DNA of 64,000 nucleotides from Sedimentitalea nanhaiensis DSM 24252. Lineage in GTDB: Bacteria; Pseudomonadota; Alphaproteobacteria; Rhodobacterales; Rhodobacteraceae. Of the stretch, positions 16,791-25,502 are shown one piece after another. The notes beneath the pieces were generated by a model. The model saw only the letters and a program-made list of their open reading frames with translations, did no database searches and had not been told where the DNA came from. The stretch spans positions 728,458-792,457 of the forward strand of contig NZ_KI421509.1 of NCBI RefSeq assembly GCF_000473225.1, written 5' to 3'. How positions within the stretch are numbered: position 1 is the stretch's first letter; each line of letters opens with the position of its first letter. The translations under genes were made by a program, and so were the position numbers.

Positions 16791-18011
16791 TCAGGCAAAA
16801 AGGTCATGTGCCAGTTCCAGCGCGTCGACCAGTACGTCGACCTCTTGACGGGTATTGTACAGGCCGAACGACGCGCGACAGGTCGCCGTTACACCGAGGT
16901 GGTCCATCAGCGGTCCCGCGCAATGGTGCCCGGCCCGCACGGCCACGCCGCGTTTGTCCAGGATTGTCGAAACGTCGTGCGCATGGGCCGCCCCGTCCAG
17001 CGTGAAGGAGAAAATCGCGGCCTTATCTGTTGTGGTGCCTTGAATCTGAAGCCAGTTCAGGCCGCTTAGCCGCTCTACCGTATAATCGCGCAGGGTATTT
17101 TCGTAGGCGGCGATGTTGTCCATCCCCAGATCCATCATATAGTCCAGCGCCACACCCAGCCCAATGGTCTGGACGATACCCGGAGTCCCGGCCTCGAATT
17201 TCATCGGCGGATCGTTGTACAGAATGGCGTCTTTGTGAACTTCCTTGATCATGTCCCCGCCACCGATAAACGGGCGCATTTCGGCCATCCGGTCGGATGT
17301 GCAATAGATCGCACCCGAACCCGACGGGCCATACAGCTTGTGCCCGGTGATGGCGTAAAAGTCGCACCCGATGTCGGTGACATCGACCGGCATGTGCACT
17401 GCGGCCTGGCTGCCATCCACCAGAACCGGCACGCCTTTGGCATGTGCACCTGCGGTGATCGCCTTGACGTCCACGTTGGAGCCCAGAACGTTGGACGTAT
17501 GGGTCACAGCCACCAGCTTGGTGCGTGGCGTGATTGCATCGATCACCGCCTCTGGGTCCAGCGCCCCGGTTGCGTCCACATCGACCCATTTCAGCACAAC
17601 GCCCTGACGTTCGCGCAGAAAGTGCCAAGGCACGATGTTGGCATGATGCTCCATCACTGACAGCACAATCTCGTCGCCCGCCTGCATCCGGGGCATGGCC
17701 CAGCCGTAGGCGACCATGTTGATGCCTTCGGTGGTTCCCGAGTTCAGAACGATCTCGTTCTCGGACGGTGCATTCAGAAAGCGCGCGATCTTGCCACGCA
17801 CGGCTTCGTATTTGTCGGTCGCAAGGTTGGAAAGAAAGTGCAAACCGCGGTGAACATTGGCGTATTCCATCGAATACGCCTGAGAGATTGCGTCGATCAC
17901 CACCTGCGGTTTTTGGGCAGAGGCGCCATTGTCCAGATAGGTCAGCGGCTTGCCATTGACCTCGCGCGCAAGAATCGGGAAATCCCGGCGAATTTTCTCT
18001 ACGTCATACAT
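16791..18011 (-). CDS. sufS: Cysteine desulfurase SufS
   Basis: SufS is the PLP-dependent group II cysteine desulfurase that supplies sulfur for SUF Fe-S assembly. From the chosen ATG the protein has 406 residues. The PLP lysine is in ITGHKLYGP (Lys225) and the active cysteine in AGHHCAGPL (Cys364); TATCRASFGLYNT closes the C-terminal domain. I chose MYDVEKIRRDFPIL at 18011 over an upstream TTG because it matches the family start and overlaps the Yip1 stop by 8 bases. It is the last gene of the operon in this window; no sufT, sufA or sufE follows, only tRNA and recombinase debris. Confidence 0.93.
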   Translation of the reverse strand: MYDVEKIRRDFPILAREVNGKPLTYLDNGASAQKPQVVIDAISQAYSMEYANVHRGLHFLSNLATDKYEAVRGKIARFLNAPSENEIVLNSGTTEGINMVAYGWAMPRMQAGDEIVLSVMEHHANIVPWHFLRERQGVVLKWVDVDATGALDPEAVIDAITPRTKLVAVTHTSNVLGSNVDVKAITAGAHAKGVPVLVDGSQAAVHMPVDVTDIGCDFYAITGHKLYGPSGSGAIYCTSDRMAEMRPFIGGGDMIKEVHKDAILYNDPPMKFEAGTPGIVQTIGLGVALDYMMDLGMDNIAAYENTLRDYTVERLSGLNWLQIQGTTTDKAAIFSFTLDGAAHAHDVSTILDKRGVAVRAGHHCAGPLMDHLGVTATCRASFGLYNTRQEVDVLVDALELAHDLFA

Positions 18012-18594
18012 AGGCGAATGATCCAACAATCGGTCCCCCGAACAGGGAAATCAGCAGGGTAAGGCCAAGCAGCATGGCCAGCATCGCCGCAATCAGCACC
18101 CCGGCGGCCCGGCCCATCGTCGGCAATTCATGGGCCTGTTTGATAAAATGCAGCAACATGTAGATACCATAGATCGAGGCGGCAAAGACCAGCAACGCCG
18201 ACAGAAGCGGCACCGTCATGAGCAACACCAGGGCGACGCCCTGAACCAGCAAACGCAGCGCCTGTAACCAAAGCACGACCCGCATGACGCCGTCGACCGT
18301 GCCGCGTCCGCCCAGAAAACGACCGGTCCAGAACAGGGAATAGACCGTCAGGATCAATCCTCCAGCCACAATGGCGCAATAGACCAGCGGCACGTTGAAC
18401 AGTCCGGGCAGCGGCGACGGCCCCGGAACCAAAAGGTTGGACAGCGAAAACAACAACGCATTCAGCACAGCGATCAGCCCCAGAGCGGCCCACAACGCGT
18501 CGCGGGACATCGGCAACGTCAGCACCACGCGGGCCGCATTTGCGGGATCCTTGACGGACAGCACAGTCAATTGGCGCAGTTCGGGTGCGGTCAT
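18004..18594 (-). CDS. Yip1-family membrane protein in suf operon
   Basis: A 196-residue protein with about five membrane segments (ALWAALGLIAVLNALLFSLS, YCAIVAGGLILTVYSLFW, LLMTVPLLSALLVFAASIYG, GVLIAAMLAMLLGLTLLISL), the Yip1/YIPF-like layout. It begins four bases inside the preceding gene and its stop overlaps sufS, so translation is coupled in the suf operon. Similar genes sit at this place in related suf operons as far as I recall; the function is unknown and membrane tethering of the assembly complex is only a guess. Confidence 0.75.
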   Translation of the reverse strand: MTAPELRQLTVLSVKDPANAARVVLTLPMSRDALWAALGLIAVLNALLFSLSNLLVPGPSPLPGLFNVPLVYCAIVAGGLILTVYSLFWTGRFLGGRGTVDGVMRVVLWLQALRLLVQGVALVLLMTVPLLSALLVFAASIYGIYMLLHFIKQAHELPTMGRAAGVLIAAMLAMLLGLTLLISLFGGPIVGSFAYV

Positions 18595-19088
18595 GGGTTC
18601 GGCCTCTCAGGTGGCCGTTCGGCCTGTTTGAGGCAGGCAAACCAGAACCAGCCAAAGATCGCAAGCCACAACAGCCCAACCGCCTGAAGTCCCGGACCCG
18701 GGCCTATCATTCCGGCCACCAGACCATGCAGCAGCACAAGTGGACTGGAGGCCAGCAGCGCCCAGAACAACGCCAGCCGCGCGCCGAACCAATCCCCCTG
18801 CCCGCCCAGGATCCGCGCAATCAGATGCGACAGGGCGGCCAGCAGATACAATATCAGCGGCGCCAGAAAGACCCAGCCGAACAGGGCTCCGCCCAGCAGC
18901 ATGTCCAGTTCCTGACCGGTGAGGTGGGCGATCCGGGCCAGCCTGGGCATCTGCGACACAAAGACGATCACGCAGGCCACCATGACAAAGGCCAGTGCGC
19001 GATCTTCGCGCGGGCCCATGCTCAGCAGCCGCCGCATGACCTTTCCCGGTCCACGATAAGTCGCGGTAATGTCGGTTGTGACCGGCAT
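18591..19088 (-). CDS. Integral membrane protein in suf operon
   Basis: A 165-residue protein with four hydrophobic segments (AFVMVACVIVFVSQMPRLA, GGALFGWVFLAPLILYLLAA, LALFWALLASSPLVLLHGLV, LQAVGLLWLAIFGWFWFACL). It resembles half of a Yip1-type domain and may pair with the next gene. Its ATG overlaps the sufD stop and its own stop overlaps the following start. No specific function is recognised. Confidence 0.72.
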   Translation of the reverse strand: MPVTTDITATYRGPGKVMRRLLSMGPREDRALAFVMVACVIVFVSQMPRLARIAHLTGQELDMLLGGALFGWVFLAPLILYLLAALSHLIARILGGQGDWFGARLALFWALLASSPLVLLHGLVAGMIGPGPGLQAVGLLWLAIFGWFWFACLKQAERPPERPNP

Positions 19089-20371
19089 CAGCGGCGGCGC
19101 GCCAACCAGCCTTGCAGCCGCGCCAAAATGTCATCGGCCAGCGCCTTGTTCTCGATCTCGTCCACCGATTCGGCCAGAAATGCCAGTGTCAGCAGGTCGG
19201 TTGCCGTGGATTCCGGCACCCCGCGCGAGCGCAGGTAGAACATCGCGTCCTCGTCGATCGCACCGCTGGTGGAGCCGTGCGAACAGGCCACATCGTCAGC
19301 ATAGATCTCCAATTCGGGCTTGGCCAGAAACTGGCTGTCCTCATCCAGCAACAACGACTGGCTGATCTGATACCCGTCGGTTTTCTGCGCGCCGGGCTGC
19401 ACCAGGATCTTGCCCTGAAACACCCCTGTCGCGCCATTGCGCAGCACCTTCTTGAAAACCTGGCGGCTTTCGCAATTTACCGCGTCATGGGTTATGAAAA
19501 CGGTATCATCGTGGTGAAAATCGCCATCCCCGACGCAGGCACCGGCGACATGGGTCACGGCATTGTCGCCGGTCAGTTCGATCACGCACTCATTGCGTGT
19601 CAACATACCGTTGACGGTCAACGTAAACGATTTGAACACAGATTCCTCGCCCAGCCGGGCGAACATATGGGTCACCGCCCTGCGCTCGTGATCACGGCCC
19701 TGCGCCCGTACGTGGTGCAGCACGCCGCCATCGGCAACATCGATTTCGGTGCATTTGTTGAACCGGGCGGCAGCGGGGCCGTTTTCCAGGATCGTGGCTT
19801 CGGCCCCCGTGTCCACACGGATCACATGATGCAAGATGGCATCCGAGCTTTCAGACCGGTGGCGATAGATCAGATTGATAGGCTTGCTTGGCTTGCCGGT
19901 GACATGGATCACCACCCCATCGGTCGCAAAGGCGGTGTTCATCGCAGCAAATGGCCGTTCGACGGGTTTCTGGCCACGCGCTTCCAAAGTGCCATACACC
20001 GCCTTGGCCCAATGAATTTCGGACTTTGCAGTTTCGGCCAGACGCTCGATCACCACACCTTGCAGTGCCAGATCGTCAGAGGCGTCGGCATCAAAAACAC
20101 CATCGACAAATACGATCTGCAGCCGGTCCACGTGATCAAACAACGGAATCTCGTCAGAGGTCAGTACCGCCGCAAAGGGCGTGGCCGGATCGACCAGCGC
20201 GTCCGGGCGGGTGTATTTCCAGTATTCATCCCGGCGCTGAGGCAAACCCATCGCGATCAGGCGGGACAAAGCATCGCGGCGCGCGGGCTCGCTCCAGCCA
20301 CCGGCTGGCAAGGTCAGGCCCGCCAGCCGGGCCTGGGTGGCAGAGTGTTTCAATTCCGGTTTTGCCATCAT
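19088..20371 (-). CDS. sufD: Fe-S assembly protein SufD
   Basis: SufD partners SufB and the SufC ATPase in the SufBC2D scaffold. The 427-residue length is normal. The right-handed beta-helix core carries YRHRSESSDAILHHVIRVDT and VTHVAGACVGDGDFHHDDTV, and the C-terminal interaction segment reads VACSHGSTSGAIDEDAMFYL with RSRGVPESTATDLLTLAFL, the standard SufB/SufD ending. The start ATGATG overlaps the sufC stop by 4 bases. Confidence 0.93.
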   Translation of the reverse strand: MMAKPELKHSATQARLAGLTLPAGGWSEPARRDALSRLIAMGLPQRRDEYWKYTRPDALVDPATPFAAVLTSDEIPLFDHVDRLQIVFVDGVFDADASDDLALQGVVIERLAETAKSEIHWAKAVYGTLEARGQKPVERPFAAMNTAFATDGVVIHVTGKPSKPINLIYRHRSESSDAILHHVIRVDTGAEATILENGPAAARFNKCTEIDVADGGVLHHVRAQGRDHERRAVTHMFARLGEESVFKSFTLTVNGMLTRNECVIELTGDNAVTHVAGACVGDGDFHHDDTVFITHDAVNCESRQVFKKVLRNGATGVFQGKILVQPGAQKTDGYQISQSLLLDEDSQFLAKPELEIYADDVACSHGSTSGAIDEDAMFYLRSRGVPESTATDLLTLAFLAESVDEIENKALADDILARLQGWLARRR

Positions 20372-21123
20372 GCCACCTCGGACAGGATGTCGGCATAGCC
20401 GTTATGTTCGACCTCGAGCGCCAATTCCGGTCCGCCCGATTTGACGATGCGGCCATCGGCCATGATGTGCACCACATCCGGTTGAATGTGATCCAACAGC
20501 CGCTGATAGTGGGTGATAACCAGGAACCCGCGCCCGATGTCGCGCAGGGCATTGACCCCGTCAGCCACCAGTTTCATCGCGTCTACATCCAGACCGGAAT
20601 CGGTTTCGTCCAGGATGCACATCTTGGGTTCCAGCATGGCCATCTGAAGAATTTCGTTACGCTTTTTCTCTCCGCCCGAAAATCCGACATTCACTGGCCG
20701 CTTGAGCATATCGGCATCGATCTTGAGCGATTTTGCCCGCTCACGGACCACCTTCAGAAACTCTGCCGCGCTCATCTCTTCCTGCCCGCGAGCCTTGCGT
20801 TGGGCATTCACGGCCGTCCGCAGAAAGGTCATATTGCCGACACCGGGAATTTCGACAGGATACTGGAACGCCAGAAACAACCCGGCTGCGGCGCGCTCTT
20901 CGGGTTCCAGTTCCAGCAGGTCGACGCCCTCCATCGTGGCGCTGCCCTCGGTGACCTCATATCCGCCGCGACCGGACAGGACATAGGACAGCGTCGATTT
21001 CCCCGAGCCGTTCGGCCCCATGATCGCGTGGACCTTACCGGCCTCGATCATCAGATCGACCCCTTTCAGGATCTGCTTTTCTTCTTCTTCAAGTTTGACG
21101 TGCAGGTTCTTGATTTCCAGCAT
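20368..21123 (-). CDS. sufC: Fe-S assembly ATPase SufC
   Basis: SufC is the ABC-type ATPase that drives conformational change in the SufB-SufD scaffold. The 251-residue protein has Walker A GPNGSGKST (36-44), Q-loop FQYPVEIPG, signature FSGGEKKR (148-155) and Walker B MCILDETDSGLDVD (168-181). The acidic pair after Walker B is intact. It has no membrane segment, as expected for this soluble subunit. It follows the SAM-type gene by 27 bases and overlaps sufD. Confidence 0.95.
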   Translation of the reverse strand: MLEIKNLHVKLEEEEKQILKGVDLMIEAGKVHAIMGPNGSGKSTLSYVLSGRGGYEVTEGSATMEGVDLLELEPEERAAAGLFLAFQYPVEIPGVGNMTFLRTAVNAQRKARGQEEMSAAEFLKVVRERAKSLKIDADMLKRPVNVGFSGGEKKRNEILQMAMLEPKMCILDETDSGLDVDAMKLVADGVNALRDIGRGFLVITHYQRLLDHIQPDVVHIMADGRIVKSGGPELALEVEHNGYADILSEVA

Positions 21124-21150
21124 TTTCTTACCTCTTATCGGTGTCTGCGC

Positions 21151-21756
21151 CTAAGCGCGGAACATGAATTTTGTGATGTGCAGAAGACGGTTGGCAGGGA
21201 TTGCCACGGGGTTTACGCAAAACTCGGCCATACGCCCGGTCAGTGTCGGTTTGCCGATGAACTCCTCGACCTGACGAAAACCCTTGTGGCGGGTATAATC
21301 GTCAAACAGCAGGGTCACCGGGCGGGTTATGGAGAAAGCCGTGGCCAACGCACAACCGATGCGAAAACGACCGTCGACCAGAACCGCGTCGGGATGGCGG
21401 AAATCGTCGCGCTGCCAAACGGCCAGGGGATAGTTGGCAAAGCGCCGCCACGCGCTGTCATCCGCCGGGTGGCCCCAGTCGGTGGTTTCACCGATATTGG
21501 CCCAGATCACGTCAACCGTTGTGCCTTGGGCAGGCGGGCAGTTCTGAAACCATCGCCGCATGCGACGCACCCAAGAGCGGTCGCTTTCAACGGTCGTAAT
21601 GTGTTTGTCCGGCAATTCCGCAGCCAGCACGGTCGACCCGCCCGAACCGTATTCCAGGATCGTCTCGGCCTGCCCATAGACCCGCGCGACCAGCTCGGCC
21701 GCATCGGGCGGCATGGTCAACTGGGGCCGCAGCGCATGTTTGGGCTGAACAGTCAT
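21151..21756 (-). CDS. Methyltransferase-like (class I SAM fold) protein in suf operon
   Basis: The 201-residue product has the glycine-rich motif ILEYGSGGSTVLAAEL (motif I) followed by HITTVESDRSWVRRM (acidic end of beta 2) and a later AVLVDGRFRIGCAL, as in class I SAM-dependent methyltransferases or FkbM-like folds. It is conserved enough to be real but I cannot assign a substrate. It lies between ybjQ-like and sufC genes on the same strand with one base to its upstream neighbour, so it is co-transcribed with Fe-S genes. Confidence 0.7.
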   Translation of the reverse strand: MTVQPKHALRPQLTMPPDAAELVARVYGQAETILEYGSGGSTVLAAELPDKHITTVESDRSWVRRMRRWFQNCPPAQGTTVDVIWANIGETTDWGHPADDSAWRRFANYPLAVWQRDDFRHPDAVLVDGRFRIGCALATAFSITRPVTLLFDDYTRHKGFRQVEEFIGKPTLTGRMAEFCVNPVAIPANRLLHITKFMFRA

Positions 21757-21757
21757 C

Positions 21758-22072
21758 TCAGGCGATCACCACGGCGGTGCCCGAGGCAGAGACCATCAGC
21801 ATCGACTGTCCGACCACTTCGTAATCCAGATCGACTCCGACAACGGCATTGGCACCCATGTCCACAGCGCGCTGTTCCAGGTCCCGCAATGCGGTATCGC
21901 GGGCGTCCTGCAATTTACTTTCGTAGGCACCAGAGCGTCCGCCCACGATATCGGTGATCGACGCAAAGACGTCGCGCACGACGTTGGCGCCCATGATCGC
22001 CTCGCCCACAACGATACCTTTGTACGAGCGAATTTCATGACCCTCGACGGAAGGGGTGGTGGTGATGATCAT
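21758..22072 (-). CDS. YbjQ/UPF0145 family protein
   Basis: A 104-residue protein of the YbjQ (UPF0145, 'heavy-metal-binding') family: [53 protein letters not shown] and [16 protein letters not shown]. The family forms pentameric rings; biochemical function is not settled. I chose the ATG at 22072, the canonical family start, over an upstream in-frame codon. Its place in the suf operon hints at metal handling, which is inference. Confidence 0.85.
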   Translation of the reverse strand: MIITTTPSVEGHEIRSYKGIVVGEAIMGANVVRDVFASITDIVGGRSGAYESKLQDARDTALRDLEQRAVDMGANAVVGVDLDYEVVGQSMLMVSASGTAVVIA

Positions 22073-22076
22073 GGGG

Positions 22077-22283
22077 TCAGATCCTCGTCTTTCCAACCAG
22101 CAGCCGAACCAGAACCGCAGCCAGCAGTCGCCCCGCCACGGCACCGGCGGCAATGCCCAAAACCGGCGAGGCGTTGGGCGTCAGGTTCACCCATGCAATT
22201 CCGATCAGCCCGCCCAAAACGGTCAGCACATAGGGCAGTACACCGATAATCCGTTGCATCGCAGGGGTGGGTTGGTCAGCCAA
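22077..22283 (-). CDS. Small two-helix membrane protein in suf operon
   Basis: A 68-residue protein: [20 protein letters not shown], then a membrane segment through [13 protein letters not shown], then [21 protein letters not shown] prefer the TTG at 22283 because GGAGGG lies six bases upstream and it overlaps the sufB stop by 8 bases; the internal ATG at 22259 (60 residues) is the alternative. Function unknown. Confidence 0.6.
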   Translation of the reverse strand: MADQPTPAMQRIIGVLPYVLTVLGGLIGIAWVNLTPNASPVLGIAAGAVAGRLLAAVLVRLLVGKTRI

Positions 22284-23799
22284 CTGATCCCTCCAGCGAA
22301 ATCGCCACCAGCTGTTGCGCTTCCATGGCGAATTCCATCGGCAGGGCCTGAAGCACGTCCTTGCAGAATCCGTTGACCACCAGCGCCACGGCTTCTTCTT
22401 CGTCCATGCCACGGCTGCGACAGTAAAACAGTTGATCGTCATCGACTTTCGAGGTGGTTGCCTCGTGTTCAACCCGCGCCGAATTGTTGCGCACCTCGAT
22501 ATAGGGCACCGTATGCGCCCCGCAGTTTCCACCGATCAGCAGGCTGTCGCACTGTGTATAATTGCGCCCGTTCCTGGCCTTTGGATGCATCGACACCAGC
22601 CCGCGATAGGTGTTCTGGGCATGGCCCGCGCTGATGCCTTTGGACACGATCCGCGACTTGGTGTTCTTGCCCAGATGAATCATCTTGGTGCCGGTATCGG
22701 CCTGCTGATAGTTGTTGGCGATGGCGATGGAATAGAATTCGCCCTGGCTATCGTCGCCGCGCAGGATGCAGGATGGGTATTTCCAGGTCACGGCAGATCC
22801 GGTTTCGACCTGGGTCCACATCACCTTGGCCCGATCGCCCCGGCAATCGGCGCGTTTGGTGACAAAGTTATAGATTCCGCCTTTGCCGTTCTCGTCGCCC
22901 GGATACCAGTTCTGCACCGTGGAATATTTCACCTCGGCATCTTCTTCGATGATGATCTCGACCACCGCTGCGTGCAGCTGCGCGATGTCGCGCGCCGGCG
23001 CTGTGCAGCCTTCCAGATACGAGACATAGCTGCCCTTGTCGGCAATGATCAGCGTGCGTTCGAACTGGCCGGTGTTTTCCGCGTTGATGCGGAAATAGGT
23101 ACTCAGTTCCATCGGGCAGCGTACGCCCGGCGGCACATAGACGAACGAGCCGTCCGAAAACACCGCGCTGTTCAGAGTGGCATAGAAATTGTCGCTGACC
23201 GGAACCACCGAACCGAGATATTTACGGACCAGTTCGGGATGCTCGCGGATGGCCTCGGAAATCGAGCAAAAGATCACACCGGCCCGTTTCAGTTCGGCCT
23301 GAAACGTCGTGCCGACCGACACGGAATCAAACACCGCGTCGACGGCCACCTTGCGCCCCTCTGCGGGTACGCTTTCCGCCCCTTCGACACCGGCCAAGAT
23401 TATCTGTTCCTTGAGCGGTATGCCCAGTTTTTCGTATGTCGCCAGCAGTTTGGGGTCGACCTCGTCCAGAGATTTGGGCTTGACCTCCATGCTCTTGGGG
23501 CGGGCATAGTAATACTGATCCTGAAAATCGATTTCCGGATAATCGACCATCGCCCAGGTGGGCTCTTCCTTTTGCAGCCAGCGGTCGTAGGCCGCGAGCC
23601 GCCACTCGGTCATCCATTCGGGTTCTTCGTTTTTCTCCGAAATCAGGCGCACGATGTCCGGCGTCAGCCCCTTTGGGGCGTATTCCATATCGATTTCGGT
23701 TTCCCAGCCGTATTTATAGGCACCGCCTACTTCGCGAACCGCATCTACAGTGTCCTGATCGACGCCCTCTTTTACCTGTGTCGTATCCAATGCGGCCAT
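22276..23799 (-). CDS. sufB: Fe-S scaffold protein SufB
   Basis: SufB is the scaffold on which Fe-S clusters are built within SufBC2D. The 507-residue length is normal. Conserved segments include [20 protein letters not shown]-type [50 protein letters not shown], and the C-terminal [20 protein letters not shown]. It follows nifS by 16 bases. It is the first scaffold gene of the operon and is present with SufC and SufD, so the core complex is complete. Confidence 0.95.
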   Translation of the reverse strand: MAALDTTQVKEGVDQDTVDAVREVGGAYKYGWETEIDMEYAPKGLTPDIVRLISEKNEEPEWMTEWRLAAYDRWLQKEEPTWAMVDYPEIDFQDQYYYARPKSMEVKPKSLDEVDPKLLATYEKLGIPLKEQIILAGVEGAESVPAEGRKVAVDAVFDSVSVGTTFQAELKRAGVIFCSISEAIREHPELVRKYLGSVVPVSDNFYATLNSAVFSDGSFVYVPPGVRCPMELSTYFRINAENTGQFERTLIIADKGSYVSYLEGCTAPARDIAQLHAAVVEIIIEEDAEVKYSTVQNWYPGDENGKGGIYNFVTKRADCRGDRAKVMWTQVETGSAVTWKYPSCILRGDDSQGEFYSIAIANNYQQADTGTKMIHLGKNTKSRIVSKGISAGHAQNTYRGLVSMHPKARNGRNYTQCDSLLIGGNCGAHTVPYIEVRNNSARVEHEATTSKVDDDQLFYCRSRGMDEEEAVALVVNGFCKDVLQALPMEFAMEAQQLVAISLEGSVG

Positions 23800-23815
23800 T
23801 TGGTTTCTCCTGCGA

Positions 23816-24859
23816 TCACGCCGCGCGGGCGCGGTGTTTCTTTTCTTTGGTCAGCCACGCATCGGCAAAGCGCAGCACGTCCGTTTCCGTTGTCTCAAGG
23901 CCCAGCGAAACGCGGATCGCGCTTGCGGCTGTAGCCTCGTCATATCCCATGGCGCGCAGCACCCTGCTGGCACGCACCTTGCCGCTGGAACAGGCAGACC
24001 CGGCGCTTATGGCGAACCCGGCCAGATCCATCTGCATCACCTGAGTCTCCCCTTTCCAACCCGGGGTGGCGCAACACAAGGTGTTCGGCAGGCGTTGATT
24101 CTCTATTCCGACAAAAATAGTATTGTTTGAACCGCCCGCAAGGGCGGTTTCTAGAATATTTCTAAAATGTGCAACCGATTCCCACGCACCGCTTGCCACA
24201 TCCCGGGCCGCCGCCTGTGCCGCCGCGCCGAACCCGGCGATCGCGATGACGTTTTCAGTGCCGGAACGGCGGCCCATTTCCTGTCCGCCGCCGCGAATTT
24301 GCGCCGCAATCTCAGTGCCGCGCCGTACCACTAACGCGCCGATTCCCTTTGGGCCACCCAGTTTGTGCGCGGAAACCAGCGCCATCCGCGCGCCGCAGGT
24401 GTCGAAGGCGAATGGCACCTTTCCAAAGGCCTGGGTCGCGTCGGTCATGGCCAAGTTATCCGGCAGATCCTGAAGTACCCCGGTTTCAGAATTGGCCACT
24501 TGCAACACCGACCTGACCGGATCTGTCACCGAAACGCGCCCGTAGGTATCAACGGGCAGGTCTGCCTTGATCCATGCGATCACGGCGTCGTGTTCGATAT
24601 CGGAACCCTGCAGATCCTTTCCTCGGCAGGCCAGGGCCGCAGCCTCGGTGGCGCTGGAGGTGAAGATCACATCGGCCCCTTCGGCGCCACATGCCTCGGC
24701 CACCTGGTAACGGGCACGTTCCACCAGGGCCTTGGCGGCGCGGCCCTCGGCGTGCACGCTGGACGGGTTGCCAACCACATCCATGGCGGCAATCATCGCC
24801 GCCCGCGCTTCGGGGCGCAGCGGTGTGGTGGCGTTATGATCGAGATAGATCCGGTTCAT
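23816..24859 (-). CDS. Cysteine desulfurase, NifS/IscS class
   Basis: A 347-residue group I-type cysteine desulfurase. The PLP lysine is in [10 protein letters not shown] (Lys166), the catalytic loop cysteine in [15 protein letters not shown] (Cys290), and the N-terminus is the typical [16 protein letters not shown]. It overlaps iscR by ATGA. With SufS this gives two desulfurases in one operon, the Rhodobacteraceae pattern. A patch around 24095-24170 is AT-rich with a GC hairpin (24130-24149), unlike its surroundings. Confidence 0.9.
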   Translation of the reverse strand: MNRIYLDHNATTPLRPEARAAMIAAMDVVGNPSSVHAEGRAAKALVERARYQVAEACGAEGADVIFTSSATEAAALACRGKDLQGSDIEHDAVIAWIKADLPVDTYGRVSVTDPVRSVLQVANSETGVLQDLPDNLAMTDATQAFGKVPFAFDTCGARMALVSAHKLGGPKGIGALVVRRGTEIAAQIRGGGQEMGRRSGTENVIAIAGFGAAAQAAARDVASGAWESVAHFRNILETALAGGSNNTIFVGIENQRLPNTLCCATPGWKGETQVMQMDLAGFAISAGSACSSGKVRASRVLRAMGYDEATAASAIRVSLGLETTETDVLRFADAWLTKEKKHRARAA

Positions 24860-25317
24860 TCCGCATCCACGACGTCAAACAGGCTGGGAACCGCCGGACA
24901 GGGTGCCAGTTCGTTTTCGACGATATCCGACAGGCTCGTTTGATGCAGGAAAACATAGACATGAGCGCTCAGCCCCTCCCAAAGGCGATTGGTCAACGAT
25001 TGCGCGCGACTGCCGGATGATCCGCCCGAGGCCCCTGCCCCTTTGTGCATCGCGTCAACGGTTTCATCCACCGCCGACAACACGTCCACAACCCGTATCT
25101 CGGAGGTCGGCCGCGCCAATCGATACCCGCCGCCTGGCCCCCGCACAGACGCCACCAGCTCGGCGCGGCGCAGTTTGACGAATAGCTGTTCCAGATATGG
25201 CAGCGAAATATTCTGACGCTGCGATATGTCGCCCAAGGTCACCAATTGGCTGTCCGGCTGCAGCGCGATGTCTGCCAATGCCACCATGGCGTATCGGCCT
25301 TTGGTCGAAAGCTTCAT
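24856..25317 (-). CDS. iscR: Rrf2-family Fe-S regulator IscR (single-cysteine type)
   Basis: The 153-residue regulator begins MKLSTKGRYAMVALADIALQ with the winged helix (ISQRQNISLPYLEQLFVKLR, wing VRGPGGGYRLARP). The Cys-Cys-Cys-His set that ligates the cluster in enterobacterial IscR is absent; the 90-105 region reads MHKGAGASGGSSGSR, and the only cysteine is Cys140 (APCPAV). As I recall, IscR of Rhodobacter sphaeroides also has a single conserved cysteine. It is the first gene of the suf operon and should autoregulate it. The ATG follows GGGAGGAGAAATC; a longer upstream frame lacks family sequence. Confidence 0.9.
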   Translation of the reverse strand: MKLSTKGRYAMVALADIALQPDSQLVTLGDISQRQNISLPYLEQLFVKLRRAELVASVRGPGGGYRLARPTSEIRVVDVLSAVDETVDAMHKGAGASGGSSGSRAQSLTNRLWEGLSAHVYVFLHQTSLSDIVENELAPCPAVPSLFDVVDAE

Positions 25318-25419
25318 GATTTCTCCTCCCAACCGGGCTGACAGTTGTCCGAAAACATTGACGTTTCCACGTTCAATGCGTATGTGCCCAGCACCACGGC
25401 GCGAAGCCCGCGCCATCAA

Positions 25420-25434
25420 TTAGAACCGTTCTAA
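25420..25434. promoter_or_regulatory. Irr/ICE-like palindrome TTAGAACCGTTCTAA
   Basis: A perfect inverted repeat with arms TTAGAA/TTCTAA and a 3-base centre, 103 bases upstream of iscR and 69 bases upstream of the divergent hydrolase. The alphaproteobacterial iron-control element bound by Irr is known as a TTTAGAA-N3-TTCTAAA-type palindrome, so this is a good candidate for iron-responsive control of the suf operon. Confidence 0.6.
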
Positions 25435-25502
25435 GGTGCCCAAGCGAATTCGTCAAGAATATCGCCGCATCGAACGCGGAACAGAACAGGACGCAAGACC
25501 AT

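Noticed and set aside
19951-21957. Plus-strand frame of 668 codons
   Set aside because: Antisense shadow of sufD, sufC and the SAM-type gene; arginine/histidine-rich, no motif.
22315-23934. Plus-strand frame of 539 codons
   Set aside because: Antisense to sufB, which has all expected conserved segments.
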